DNA of 64,000 bases from Roseburia sp. (GCA_026168605.1 JAPFDX010000014.1:1-64000); one strand, 5' to 3'; counted from the first letter of the stretch, positions 1 through 9,093 are shown. The notes: generated by a model not told the origin, from the letters alone. Program-made: numbers and translations.

Positions 1-611
1 TATTTGGATGTGGCGGACATGCAAGGAGTATCATAAATACCAGAAAGAATTGTCAGAAGGGCTGCACTATTGTATTAGTTGATTCAAACTGCCAACCAGG
101 GGAGATTATATTGGGATGCAACACATTAAACAGTAATGATTTTTTTGAACGACACGCGAATGAAACATTTGAATATATAGTTGGGATTGGGGATAATTCA
201 GATAGAAGAAATATCTATGAGAAGTTATTGCGGGAAGGGGGACAAGCACAGTGTATATGTGCAGACTCAGCGCTGATAGGATTGGAAACCAGAGTGGGAA
301 AAGGAACATATATTGCGGAAAAAGCATATTTAGGTCCACAAGTGGTGATTGAATATGATACAATTATTAACACAGGAGCTATCATTGAACACGAGACAAA
401 AATCGGCAGACATACGCACGTGGCACCAGGGAGCGTTATCTGTGGAAGGTGCAGGATAGGTGACAGGGTTTTTGTGGGAGCGGGGAGCACAATTATTGAT
501 AAAATAACAGTGGGCAATGATATTATCATAGGTGCTGGCAGTGTGGTAGTGCAGGACATTTTGGAAAAGGGAACTTATGCAGGCTGTCCTGCTAAAAAAA
601 TTCATGATTAG
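1..611 (+). CDS. NeuD/PglD-like sugar O-acyltransferase, 5' end cut off by window edge
   Basis: The reading frame is open to the first base of the window, so the gene begins upstream. The frame starting at base 3 gives FGCGGHARSI, the Rossmann nucleotide-binding loop typical of the PglD/NeuD N-terminal domain, so an apparent TTG start at 111 is not the true start. The C-terminal half is a left-handed beta-helix of hexapeptide repeats (for example IGRHTHVAPGSVICG) ending in the family-typical GCPAKKI. Such enzymes transfer acetyl or similar groups from acyl-CoA to amino-sugars or nonulosonic acids. The CBS/DegT aminotransferase follows by 36 bp, which fits an amino-sugar N-acylation job. The substrate is unknown. 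Confidence 0.85.
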   Translation, partial: FGCGGHARSIINTRKNCQKGCTIVLVDSNCQPGEIILGCNTLNSNDFFERHANETFEYIVGIGDNSDRRNIYEKLLREGGQAQCICADSALIGLETRVGKGTYIAEKAYLGPQVVIEYDTIINTGAIIEHETKIGRHTHVAPGSVICGRCRIGDRVFVGAGSTIIDKITVGNDIIIGAGSVVVQDILEKGTYAGCPAKKIHD

Positions 612-647
612 ATGAAATAAGACACACAGATAGAAGGGAGTATGCAC

Positions 648-2072
648 ATGATGAAAATGAATATTTTATGTAATGAGAAAAGTACCGTAAGAGATGCGCT
701 GGACAAGATCAATGAAAATGCGAAGGGTGTTGTATTTATTGTAGATGATAACCAGGAATTAAAAGGAGTCGTTACAGATGGGGATGTCAGGCGTGGTCTT
801 CTAAGAGGTGTGACGGTGGATGCCTCGGTAGGGGAGATTGTAAGCAGAGAATGTGTCTATGCCCGTAGTTCTGACGAGCCAGAGAAGGTTTTTAAAAGAT
901 TTAGTGAGAAAGTAAAGGTTATTCCTATTGTAAACGACAATATGCAGGTAATTGATTACAGTGAATATAATAGTCAGGTAAAGTTAGCGATTGCGCAGCC
1001 ACAATTAAATGGAAAAGAGCTTGACTATCTGTTGGATGCCTTTTTGTCAACGTGGATATCCAGTACAGGAAAATATGTTACCCAGTTTGAAAAAGAATTT
1101 TCTGATTACTGTGGTACAAAATACGGTGTTGCAACGTCAAATGGAACAACTGCACTTCATTTGGCTCTTGTGGTACTGGGAATTGGTGAAGGTGATGAAG
1201 TAATTATTCCGGATATTACTTTTGCAGCAACTATCAATTCTGTATTGTATACAGGAGCAACCCCGGTTATTGTTGATATTGAAGCAGACAGCTGGTGTAT
1301 TGATCCGGACGAAATTGAAAAAGCAATTACAGAAAAGACAAAAGCGATTATTCCTGTTCACATTTATGGACAACCATGTGATATGGGAAGAATCATGGAG
1401 ATTGCAAAGCGTCATAATCTTTATGTTGTAGAAGATTGTGCGGAAGCTCATGGCGCTATGTATGCAGGGAAAAAGGTTGGAAGTTTCGGTGATATTGGAT
1501 GCTTTTCATTTTTTGGAAACAAAGTGATCACTACAGGCGAAGGTGGTATGTGTATCACTGATAATCAGGAACTTGACCAGAAGATGAGAATATATCGTGA
1601 TCATGGGATGAGCAGGGAGCGAAAATATTATCACGAAGTTGTAGGATTTAATTATCGAATGACAAATCTTCAGGCAGCGATAGGAGTAGCGCAGCTCGAA
1701 AATATCGAAAAAACCTTAGAGTGGCGTGAAGAACTTGAAAATTCGTATCGTGACAAGCTAAATGCAGTTGCAGAAATAAACTTACAGAGAAATGATCTGC
1801 CAAATAGAAAGAAAATTACGTGGCTTGTCACTGCTTATGTGAGTGACGAGGAAAAGAGGGATGCCTGCATGAAAGCTATGGTGGATGCGAATATTGATGC
1901 AAGACCATTTTTCGTTCCACTGAGTGAGATGGAAATATACAAAAATTATGTATTTTCTAATAAAGTAAGTAAAGATATATCTGGACGTGGGTTCAATCTC
2001 CCGACGTCTTATGTAGTTGGGAAAGAACAAATTGACAAGGTGATTGCCGCAATAAAAACGGTGATTGCATAA
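648..2072 (+). CDS. CBS-domain / DegT-DnrJ-EryC1-StrS aminotransferase fusion
   Basis: Residues ~1-110 form a CBS (Bateman) module with the VVTDGDVRRGLL signature. Residues ~115-474 form a complete sugar aminotransferase of the DegT family: the PLP-binding region SNGTTALHLAL, the VEDCAEAHGA motif, and the Schiff-base lysine K292 in FFGNKVITTGEGG. It should convert a nucleotide keto-sugar to an amino-sugar. I start at ATG 648 because GGAG at 637-640 sits 7 bases upstream; the ATG at 642 would leave only one base. CBS modules usually sense adenine nucleotides and are more often fused to nucleotidyltransferases in such loci, so fusion to the aminotransferase is unusual. Confidence 0.88.
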   Translation: MMKMNILCNEKSTVRDALDKINENAKGVVFIVDDNQELKGVVTDGDVRRGLLRGVTVDASVGEIVSRECVYARSSDEPEKVFKRFSEKVKVIPIVNDNMQVIDYSEYNSQVKLAIAQPQLNGKELDYLLDAFLSTWISSTGKYVTQFEKEFSDYCGTKYGVATSNGTTALHLALVVLGIGEGDEVIIPDITFAATINSVLYTGATPVIVDIEADSWCIDPDEIEKAITEKTKAIIPVHIYGQPCDMGRIMEIAKRHNLYVVEDCAEAHGAMYAGKKVGSFGDIGCFSFFGNKVITTGEGGMCITDNQELDQKMRIYRDHGMSRERKYYHEVVGFNYRMTNLQAAIGVAQLENIEKTLEWREELENSYRDKLNAVAEINLQRNDLPNRKKITWLVTAYVSDEEKRDACMKAMVDANIDARPFFVPLSEMEIYKNYVFSNKVSKDISGRGFNLPTSYVVGKEQIDKVIAAIKTVIA

Positions 2073-2112
2073 GAAGATATGAGGAAATTGAAGTAGTCAG
2101 GAGATTATAGAG

Positions 2113-3537
2113 ATGGCAGTAACGGATTTGATGTTTTTGTTTTGGTTTATTCCGGGAGCTTTGTTGGTATATTATATAACGCGGGGTAAATGCAGGGAGT
2201 ATGTTTTGCTTGCGGTAAGTTTATTTTTTTATGCATGTGGTGCTCCAGACTATCTCTTTTTGTTGTTGCTTTCTCTGATTATAAATATCTTTACGGGATA
2301 TCTTATTGCTCATTTTAGAGAAAAAATAAGAGTGGCGAGATTTTTTCTTGCGATGGGAGTAATATATAATCTGGCAATTCTATTTTTCTTTAAATATTTT
2401 GATTTTGTGATGTTGAACCTGAGTAAAGTGTTTCAACAAAATTATGTATCACAGAATTTACTGCTACCATTGGGGTTGTCTTTTTTTACATTTAAGGCGA
2501 TTTCTTATTTGATCGATACATATACTGGAAAGATTGAAGTAAATAATGGGGTTGTTAAAGCAGCATTGTATATGTCATTTTTTGCCCAAATGCAATCAGG
2601 ACCATTATCCAGATACAATGATATGTTTGGACGAAAAGATAAATGTCAGGAAGGACGTTTTTCTTTGTTTTCAGAAGGCGTATATCGTTTTGTGATAGGA
2701 TTCAATAAGAAGATTTTATTGGCAAATACATTAGCAAATATTACACAAGAAGCGTTTGACTGGGGGATAAAAGGGGAGTTGTCCACCGGATTTGCATGGT
2801 TTGGAGCTGTTTGCTATTCAATGCAGCTCTTTTTTGATTTTTCAGGATATTCAGATATGGCAATTGGAATAAGCCAGATGTTTGGATATAGATGTCCTGA
2901 AAATTTTAATTATCCATATATGACATCGTCTGTTTCGGAGTTTTGGCACAGATGGCATATTACACTGGGGGCATGGTTTCGTGATTATGTGTACATCCCA
3001 TTAGGTGGATCAAGAGTTGATACAAAATTCAAATTATATCGGAATTTATTTGTCGTATGGTTTTTGACGGGAATGTGGCACGGGGCAAACTGGCAATTTA
3101 TTTTTTGGGGAGTAACATACTTTTGTGTGATAGCAATAGAGAAGACTTTTGATTGGCCTAACAGATTTAAATCAAGATTTGTCAGAATATTATATAGGCT
3201 ATGTGTTATTGTATTTGTTATTTTTGAATGGGTGATTTTTCGGGCAGATGGATTAAAAGCAGGTTTAGAGTATGTGAAGGTAATGATCTTGAATACGCCA
3301 AATTCTTTGGCAGATTTAAGAGGCATTTTTTTACTGAAGGATAATCTGGTCTTTGTTATCGTTGGGATATTATTATGTTTTCCAATTATGCCGGTAATCG
3401 AAAAATATTTGAAAAAGACAGAGGCGTCGACAGTGATTTGGAATATTGGAATATTGGCGAATGTGTTACTTTTTTTATGCGCAATTTCCTTTGTAGTTGC
3501 AGGACAGAATAATCCATTTGCATATGCAAATTTTTAA
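2113..3537 (+). CDS. MBOAT family membrane O-acyltransferase (AlgI/DltB-like)
   Basis: The 474-residue protein has about ten or more hydrophobic segments and the MBOAT core: EFWHRWHITLGAWFRDYVYIPLGG around residues 278-301 and TGMWHGANW around 320-327, whose histidine is the expected catalytic residue. MBOAT proteins of this type pass acyl groups across the membrane to surface polysaccharides. The DHHW/SGNH-like protein starting 17 bp downstream is the usual partner that finishes the transfer outside the cell, as AlgJ/AlgX does with AlgI. The A+T-rich codon use matches its neighbours and differs from the second MBOAT gene at 9936. Confidence 0.9.
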   Translation: MAVTDLMFLFWFIPGALLVYYITRGKCREYVLLAVSLFFYACGAPDYLFLLLLSLIINIFTGYLIAHFREKIRVARFFLAMGVIYNLAILFFFKYFDFVMLNLSKVFQQNYVSQNLLLPLGLSFFTFKAISYLIDTYTGKIEVNNGVVKAALYMSFFAQMQSGPLSRYNDMFGRKDKCQEGRFSLFSEGVYRFVIGFNKKILLANTLANITQEAFDWGIKGELSTGFAWFGAVCYSMQLFFDFSGYSDMAIGISQMFGYRCPENFNYPYMTSSVSEFWHRWHITLGAWFRDYVYIPLGGSRVDTKFKLYRNLFVVWFLTGMWHGANWQFIFWGVTYFCVIAIEKTFDWPNRFKSRFVRILYRLCVIVFVIFEWVIFRADGLKAGLEYVKVMILNTPNSLADLRGIFLLKDNLVFVIVGILLCFPIMPVIEKYLKKTEASTVIWNIGILANVLLFLCAISFVVAGQNNPFAYANF

Positions 3538-3553
3538 AAAAGGAGAATAATTG

Positions 3554-4765
3554 ATGAAAGGAAAGAAAGATATAGGTAAGGCCGTTTTAGCTGTTTTTTT
3601 CCTTGCAATGATTTATATAATAGGAATAAAAAGTGATCCATATATGACCTTTGCCGATACTATTACGATGATTGGTAAGAATCTGAAAGGGGATTTGGAC
3701 ACAGATGGTGTTACGGTCAATGAAGTAAAGGAAAACTACGCAGATGATATGTGGTTGAAGTCCCAGCTCATCAATCTTAATGGTGTGGTTGCAAGCAGTT
3801 TAAATATGAAAGGGTATTATAGCAGTCAGGGAATTTATGTTACTGACGAACGGTATATTGTTTCCTCGTATCCGGAAACGACCACAGACTATGAATATGA
3901 ACAGTTAGTAGATTTTAAGGAGTATTTGGATGAAAAAGAAATCAATTTATTATATGTCAGTGCACCAGCTAAATATCTGGATGATGAATTTGTAAAGGAT
4001 GAGTTTGGAATCCAGAGTTATAGTAATCAAAATACGGATTTGTTTCTGCAACGTATTTCCGGAGCGGGAATAGATTATATTGACTTGCGGGAAAACATAC
4101 AAAAAGAAGAAATGAATATCTATGATATGTTTTATCGCACAGATCATCATTGGACAACAAGAAGTGGGTTGTGGGCAACCAGAATTATTGCAGAGGCAAT
4201 GAATGAAAAATGCGGATATAACATTGATATGTCTATATATGATAGTGATAATTATAAATATACAGAATATGAGGATAGTTGGCTAGGGGAGCAAGGGCGC
4301 AAATTGGCTGTCAGCTATGTGGGGTTGGATGATTATGAATTGATCGAGCCCATGTTTGATACCAGTTTTATTGTGGAAAATGCAAGTGGTGTGCAAGAAG
4401 GAACATTTGATATCATGATTGATAAAAGCAGGCTTTCTGCTGATGCTGATGTATATAATATACCAAGTTGGCATTATACGTATATGCCATCGGGAATCCA
4501 CGAATCTGCAATTCATAATAACAATGTGACAGATGGTAAGAAAATACTTGTCTTGGCAGATTCTTATTCCCATGTGGTTGTTCCGTTTTTGTCATTAGGA
4601 GTATCAGATGTGGAAACTTTAGTTTTGCGGTCATATGATGAAAGTTTAAGGGAATACATAGAGGAGAATGAATTTGATACAGTTTTAGTGATATATGCGC
4701 AATTTATGATAGGGGCACATGATGACCCGGCATCAGCCAATTATGATATGTTTGATTTTCGGTAA
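3554..4765 (+). CDS. DHHW / AlgX-like SGNH-fold acetyltransferase partner protein
   Basis: A single N-terminal membrane anchor (residues ~8-25) is followed by an extracellular domain carrying RTDHHWT near residue 195, the signature of the DHHW family related to AlgX/AlgJ. Further conserved-looking blocks are NLLYVSAPAKY and KILVLADSYSH, the latter being the SGNH serine block. ATG 3554 is chosen because AGGAG (3541-3545) lies 8 bases before it; a TTG one codon earlier is possible. It probably accepts the acyl group exported by the MBOAT protein just upstream and places it on the glycan. The acyl group and target sugar cannot be read from sequence. Confidence 0.85.
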   Translation: MKGKKDIGKAVLAVFFLAMIYIIGIKSDPYMTFADTITMIGKNLKGDLDTDGVTVNEVKENYADDMWLKSQLINLNGVVASSLNMKGYYSSQGIYVTDERYIVSSYPETTTDYEYEQLVDFKEYLDEKEINLLYVSAPAKYLDDEFVKDEFGIQSYSNQNTDLFLQRISGAGIDYIDLRENIQKEEMNIYDMFYRTDHHWTTRSGLWATRIIAEAMNEKCGYNIDMSIYDSDNYKYTEYEDSWLGEQGRKLAVSYVGLDDYELIEPMFDTSFIVENASGVQEGTFDIMIDKSRLSADADVYNIPSWHYTYMPSGIHESAIHNNNVTDGKKILVLADSYSHVVVPFLSLGVSDVETLVLRSYDESLREYIEENEFDTVLVIYAQFMIGAHDDPASANYDMFDFR

Positions 4766-4778
4766 TAGAGGCTTTTTC

Positions 4779-4807
4779 TTGCAATCTAATGATCTTCATA
4801 GTAAAAT
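4779..4807 (+). promoter_or_regulatory. Predicted sigma-A promoter of the dGTPase gene
   Basis: TTGCAA at 4779-4784 and TAAAAT at 4802-4807 are separated by exactly 17 bp, and transcription would begin near 4814, about 60 bp before the ATG at 4873. It lies in the 107 bp gap after the DHHW gene, so the dGTPase gene is probably transcribed independently of the acylation genes. Confidence 0.55.
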
Positions 4808-4872
4808 GCAAATAGAATTACATATATAGCGAACTGCTTTACTATTTAGATGATTAAGGAAAGGAAAAGCGT

Positions 4873-6303
4873 ATGGAGAAAAGGATGAACTGGGAAAAGC
4901 TGTTGTCTGCTGAGACACAGGTACCAAGAGAAGAGGAACCAGAAGAATTTGGGAAATACCCCATGAGTGATTTGGAAAAAGATTATAAAGCGATTATTTC
5001 CAGTGCTGCTTTCCGGCGTCTTCAGGATAAAACGCAGGTTTTTCCGTTGGACAAAAGTGATTTTGTGCGAACAAGGCTTACCCATTCTTTGGAAGTGTCA
5101 ACAATTGCGCGACAGCTTGGAATTATGATCACAAAGAATAAGACGGGCTATGTGCCAAAAGAATTTGAAGCAAAAGAACTGGTTGAAAGAATACCAGTTG
5201 TGCTTTCCTGTGCGGGACTCCTGCATGATTTGGGCAATCCGCCATTTGGTCATTTTGGTGAGGTGGTCATTGGTGAGTGGTTTGAGAATGAGTTTCAGAA
5301 AGATGGATTTTGCTACAAGAGTGTTCCGATTGCAGAACATTTATCAGAACAGATGAGGCTTGATTTGCAGAATTTTGAGGGTAATGCACAGGCTCTCAGG
5401 ATTTTATCAAAAATTAGAAATAAAGGGAAGAGCCATGAAATCAATCTGACAACAGGTGTGATAGGGACGCTTATTAAATATCCGACCAGTTCCTTAAATT
5501 TTACACATAAGAAAGATAGCGATATAAGAAGGCACAAACTAGGGTACTTTTATGCAGAAAGGGAAACCTTTGAAAATGTAAGTAAAGAGATAGGAACCTG
5601 GGGAATTGAGGGAAATGTTGCCCGGCATCCATTGACATTTTTAATGGAGGCTGCTGATGACATTGCATACGCAACAGCAGATCTGGAAGACGCATTCAAA
5701 AAGAAGTTGTTTTCTTTGGAAGAATTTATTGATTACTTCAAAAAGAATATGGAAAATGATAAAAAGGCAAAGCTGTTAATCAGAAATTTAGAAGAACGTT
5801 TAGCTGATATCAGTGATCATGAGAGTAAAATGATAGCTTTTCAAAATTGGATGGATTATGCACGTGGATGGTTTATGTATTGTGTTGCATTTAATTTCTC
5901 TAAAAATTATGAGGATATCATGAAAGGAGAATTTCGCGGGGAATTGATAGAGGGTACTTTTCATGAAAAATCGATGAAGATTTTTAAGACTGCCATGTCT
6001 AAATTTGTATACAATGACGCAGAGATTGTCAAGTTGGAATTATCGGCGAAGAAAATTATATCAAGTTTATTAGATGATTTTATCTATGCAGTTATTTATA
6101 TGGATGAAGAAGATAAGCTGAGTAAGGCAGAGAGAAAATTATGCAGTTTATTGCCTGACAACTTGAAGGCAGATTATGAAAATGCTAAAACGGATAATGT
6201 GGGATACAATCTGTATTTACGTTTCTTGATGGTCACAGATTTTATCAGTGGCATGACAGACTCTTATGCGAAAAATTTGTATCAGGAGTTGAATGCATAT
6301 TAA
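4873..6303 (+). CDS. dgt: dGTP triphosphohydrolase-like HD-domain protein (Dgt family)
   Basis: The 476-residue protein carries the Dgt hallmarks: AFRRLQDKTQVF near the N-terminus, RTRLTHSLEV with H71, LLHDLGNPPFGHFGE with H118-D119, and the distal aspartate in EAADDIAYATADLEDAF near residue 262. These form the HD metal site that hydrolyses dGTP (or other dNTPs) to the nucleoside and triphosphate. A GGAAAGGAAA ribosome site precedes ATG 4873. The gene is A+T-rich like the glycan genes on its left. Dgt homologues are usually house-cleaning enzymes; some act in phage defence, but I see no partner that would suggest that here. Confidence 0.9.
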   Translation: MEKRMNWEKLLSAETQVPREEEPEEFGKYPMSDLEKDYKAIISSAAFRRLQDKTQVFPLDKSDFVRTRLTHSLEVSTIARQLGIMITKNKTGYVPKEFEAKELVERIPVVLSCAGLLHDLGNPPFGHFGEVVIGEWFENEFQKDGFCYKSVPIAEHLSEQMRLDLQNFEGNAQALRILSKIRNKGKSHEINLTTGVIGTLIKYPTSSLNFTHKKDSDIRRHKLGYFYAERETFENVSKEIGTWGIEGNVARHPLTFLMEAADDIAYATADLEDAFKKKLFSLEEFIDYFKKNMENDKKAKLLIRNLEERLADISDHESKMIAFQNWMDYARGWFMYCVAFNFSKNYEDIMKGEFRGELIEGTFHEKSMKIFKTAMSKFVYNDAEIVKLELSAKKIISSLLDDFIYAVIYMDEEDKLSKAERKLCSLLPDNLKADYENAKTDNVGYNLYLRFLMVTDFISGMTDSYAKNLYQELNAY

Positions 6304-6352
6304 CGTGGTATCATTCATCCCCCCCCCTTTAAAAATTTCCGCAGGAGTCATG

Positions 6353-6610
6353 ATGTTCAAGTATTTGCAGAGATTCCGAAATGCGCTATTATACGATTGT
6401 ATGATAGCGTATTTATTTAGGAAGAAAGTCGTGAAGAGAAGAAAGGTAGTGGTAAAGGTTGAGCTGGAATGTAAGAAAGCAGACGTTGAGGCAGAGGTAA
6501 AAGAGGAGGATAAAATTACCTTCGGTTCATTAGAAATGTGGAAAATGAAATGGGTTTCATATTTGAAATTTTTGATATACAACCTGGATAAGGTGTGGGA
6601 AGGCTTGTGA
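6353..6610 (+). CDS. Small hypothetical protein
   Basis: An 85-residue frame begins MFKYLQRFRNALLYD and is rich in Lys, Val and Glu (KKVVKRRKVVVKVE, then ADVEAEVKEED), with no domain I recognise. AGGAG at 6343-6347 sits 5 bases before ATG 6353. The same frame is open further upstream to an ATG at 6293 inside the dGTPase end, across a run of nine cytosines (6319-6327). The hydrophobic ends and charged middle suggest a membrane-associated small protein, but the coding status is not secure. Confidence 0.4.
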   Translation: MFKYLQRFRNALLYDCMIAYLFRKKVVKRRKVVVKVELECKKADVEAEVKEEDKITFGSLEMWKMKWVSYLKFLIYNLDKVWEGL

Positions 6611-6815
6611 ATGGGGGAGAACAAAAGAGATAAAAAATATGTGGTATAATAATTGCTGCGACATTTCAGCCTCGAGACGACGAGGATCTTTTATATGCGC
6701 AGCACCGCGGAGGGGCAGAGGCAGCGGATCAATGAACTGGGACTGTCAGAGAATGTCTGGGCTGCATGGCGGACCGCCTATGGGAAATTGGCGATAGACG
6801 CTATTGCATCCCCTA

Positions 6816-6824
6816 TGCTATACT
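6816..6824 (+). promoter_or_regulatory. Possible extended -10 element before the Gfo/Idh gene
   Basis: TGC directly before TATACT (6819-6824) forms an extended -10 box, with no convincing -35 at the right distance. A start near 6831 would give a leader of under 40 bases before ATG 6869. A second extended -10 (TGG-TATAAT, 6642-6650) lies at the composition boundary upstream. Either could drive the downstream genes. Confidence 0.3.
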
Positions 6825-6868
6825 GTTTCTACATAATTACTGGAGGCAAAGAAAGGCAGGAAACTCTT

Positions 6869-7852
6869 ATGGTACGGTTTGCGGTCATCGGTACGAACAT
6901 AATTACGGATATGTTTTTAGAGGCAGCCAAAGAGGTGGAAGGTTTTGTGCTGCGGGGCGTCTATTCCAGAACGATGGAGAGGGCGCAGGCATACGCGGCG
7001 AGGTATGGCGCAGAACGAACGTTTGACAGTCTGGAGGAGTTGGCGGCGTGTGAGGAGATCGACGCCGTCTACATCGCGAGCCCCAACAGTCTCCACGCGG
7101 CGCAGACGATCCGGATGTTGAGAGCGGAGAAGCACGTGCTCTGTGAAAAGACGATCGCATCCAACCTGCGCGAATTTGAGGAGATGAAACGGACGGCGGA
7201 GGAACATCAGACCGTGCTGTTGGAGGCGATGCGCAGCGTGCACGCACCGGGCTTTCGCGCGATCCGGGAGAACTTAAAAAAGCTCGGCGTGATCCGGAGA
7301 ATTTCCTTTCAGTTCTGCAAGTATTCTTCGCGGTATGACAACTATAAAAAAGGCGTGATCGAGAACGCCTTTAACCCGGTGCTCTCCAACGGCGCGCTGA
7401 TGGACATCGGCGTGTACTGCGTGCATCCCGCAGTCGCGCTTTTTGGTATGCCAAAGCAGATAAAAAGCAGTGCCCTAAAGCTCTCCAACGGGGTGGACGG
7501 AGCGGGAACGATCCTATTAGAATACGGAGAAATGCAGGGCGAACTGGTCTACTCCAAAATCTCCGATTCGAGGGTTGCGAGCCAGATCCAGGGAGAGGAC
7601 GGCACGATGGTGATCGGGGAGATCCAGAATCCGCAGGACGTCGTCATTTATTACCGGACGGGGGAGACAGAGAAACTTTCGATCCCGCAGACGGATAGGG
7701 ATATGTGCTACGAGATCCGGGATTTTCTGGAGCTTATCGCGAAAAAGAACGCGCGGCATCCATGGCTTTCCTACTCCGGGATGGAGCTGGAACTGATGGA
7801 TGAGGTGCGCAGACAGCAGGGGATCATCTTTCCGGCGGATCCGGCAGAATAG
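6869..7852 (+). CDS. Gfo/Idh/MocA family NAD(P)-dependent oxidoreductase
   Basis: The 327-residue protein starts MVRFAVIGTNIIT, an N-terminal Rossmann loop of the family, followed by DAVYIASPNSLHAAQ and the VLCEKTIASN block that replaces the usual EKP. The C-terminal part is the expected alpha/beta sheet domain with GALMDIGVYCVHP. Members oxidise or reduce cyclic sugars or nucleotide-sugars. ATG 6869 is chosen because homology-like sequence begins there; the frame is open 72 codons further up, but that part resembles nothing in the family. Next to a DegT aminotransferase it could provide a keto-sugar for amination, though the separate promoter of the next gene weakens that link. Confidence 0.85.
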   Translation: MVRFAVIGTNIITDMFLEAAKEVEGFVLRGVYSRTMERAQAYAARYGAERTFDSLEELAACEEIDAVYIASPNSLHAAQTIRMLRAEKHVLCEKTIASNLREFEEMKRTAEEHQTVLLEAMRSVHAPGFRAIRENLKKLGVIRRISFQFCKYSSRYDNYKKGVIENAFNPVLSNGALMDIGVYCVHPAVALFGMPKQIKSSALKLSNGVDGAGTILLEYGEMQGELVYSKISDSRVASQIQGEDGTMVIGEIQNPQDVVIYYRTGETEKLSIPQTDRDMCYEIRDFLELIAKKNARHPWLSYSGMELELMDEVRRQQGIIFPADPAE

Positions 7853-7886
7853 AAGTGGAGGAGAACATTCCCAGACGGCAGATTCG

Positions 7887-7916
7887 TTGACAAACTGCGG
7901 CAGAGTAGGGTATGAT
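7887..7916 (+). promoter_or_regulatory. Strong predicted sigma-A promoter
   Basis: TTGACA at 7887-7892 and TATGAT at 7911-7916 are 18 bp apart in the 110 bp gap before the aminotransferase gene, giving a start near 7923 and a 40-base leader ending with an AAGGAG ribosome site. It probably drives the run of same-strand genes from 7963 to 14079. Confidence 0.7.
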
Positions 7917-7962
7917 GTACATGATATTATGGTAGCGCAAGGCGCACCAGAAGGAGAATCCG

Positions 7963-9069
7963 ATGGAAAAGATATTGGTGACGCGCTCTTCCATGCCAAC
8001 GCTGGAGGAATACGCAGAGGAGATAAAAGATCTGTTTGAGACACACTGGCTGACAAACATGGGGCCAAAGCACAATGCGTTGGAGGAAAAGCTGGCGGAA
8101 TATCTGAAAGTAAAAAACATTTTACTCTTTTCAAACGGGCATATGGCGCTGGAACTGCTGATACAGGCGATGGGGCTCTCGGGGGAAGTCATCACAACCC
8201 CGTTTACCTTCGCATCCACGACGCACGCGATCGTGCGCAATGGACTGACGCCTGTCTTTTGTGATGTGAATCCCGAGGATTACACGATCGATGTGACAAA
8301 GATCGAGTCGCTCATCACCGAGCGGACAAGCGCGATCCTGCCGGTGCACGTCTACGGACATATCTGTGATGTCGAGGAGATCGAGCGGATCGCAAAAAAG
8401 CACCATTTAAAGGTGATCTATGACGCGGCGCACACCTTTGGCGTGGAGTACAGGGGAAGAGGGATCGCGTCCTTCGGGGATGCGTCCATGTTCAGCTTTC
8501 ACGCGACGAAGGTGTTTAACACCATAGAGGGAGGGGCTGTGTGCTTCAACAACAGCGAGAACGGTCTGCGGGAAAAGCTGTTCAGCCTTAAAAATTTCGG
8601 TATCTGGGATGAGGACGTGATCAAGGACGTCGGGGCAAATTCCAAAATGAACGAGTTTCAGGCTGCGATGGGACTCTGCAATCTGCGCCATGTGGACGAC
8701 GAGATCGCAAAGCGAAAAAAGGTTGTCGAGCGCTATCAGGAGAGGCTTGGCAGGACCGGAGGGATCCGTATCTCGCAGGAGCAGAGGGACGTTAAGGCAA
8801 ATTACGCCTATTATCCGGTGATCTTTGAGCCGGAGACCTTCGGAAAGACAAGGGACGAAGTATACGACCTTTTGAAAGTGAATGAGATCTACGCCAGAAA
8901 GTATTTTTACCCGCTGACCAACACGTTTGATTGCTACAAGGGACGGTTTGATCTGGGAGATACGCCGGTGGCGCTCGATCTTTCGAAAAAGGTTCTGACC
9001 CTGCCGCTGTATGCGGATCTGCGCATGGAGCAGGTGGACAGGATCTGTGATATCATTCTTGGAAAGTAG
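7963..9069 (+). CDS. DegT/DnrJ/EryC1/StrS sugar aminotransferase
   Basis: The 368-residue protein has the family layout: LLFSNGHMALELLIQ for the PLP phosphate, PVHVYGHICDVE, YDAAHTFGVEYRG, and the Schiff-base lysine in SFHATKVFNTIEGG. It should aminate a nucleotide-linked keto-sugar using glutamate. AAGGAG is well placed before ATG 7963. The presence of two DegT enzymes in one locus (the other is CBS-fused at 648) suggests two amino-sugars, or one inherited set beside another. No matching N-acyltransferase is adjacent, although LbH enzymes are encoded at the left edge and at 14089. Confidence 0.9.
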   Translation: MEKILVTRSSMPTLEEYAEEIKDLFETHWLTNMGPKHNALEEKLAEYLKVKNILLFSNGHMALELLIQAMGLSGEVITTPFTFASTTHAIVRNGLTPVFCDVNPEDYTIDVTKIESLITERTSAILPVHVYGHICDVEEIERIAKKHHLKVIYDAAHTFGVEYRGRGIASFGDASMFSFHATKVFNTIEGGAVCFNNSENGLREKLFSLKNFGIWDEDVIKDVGANSKMNEFQAAMGLCNLRHVDDEIAKRKKVVERYQERLGRTGGIRISQEQRDVKANYAYYPVIFEPETFGKTRDEVYDLLKVNEIYARKYFYPLTNTFDCYKGRFDLGDTPVALDLSKKVLTLPLYADLRMEQVDRICDIILGK

Positions 9070-9093
9070 GCGAAGCATAGGAGGAAATACAAG

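Noticed and set aside
4873-6303. dGTPase as part of an anti-phage system
   Set aside because: Some dGTPases deplete nucleotides during infection, but the gene has an ordinary Dgt architecture, its own promoter and no defence-type neighbours here.
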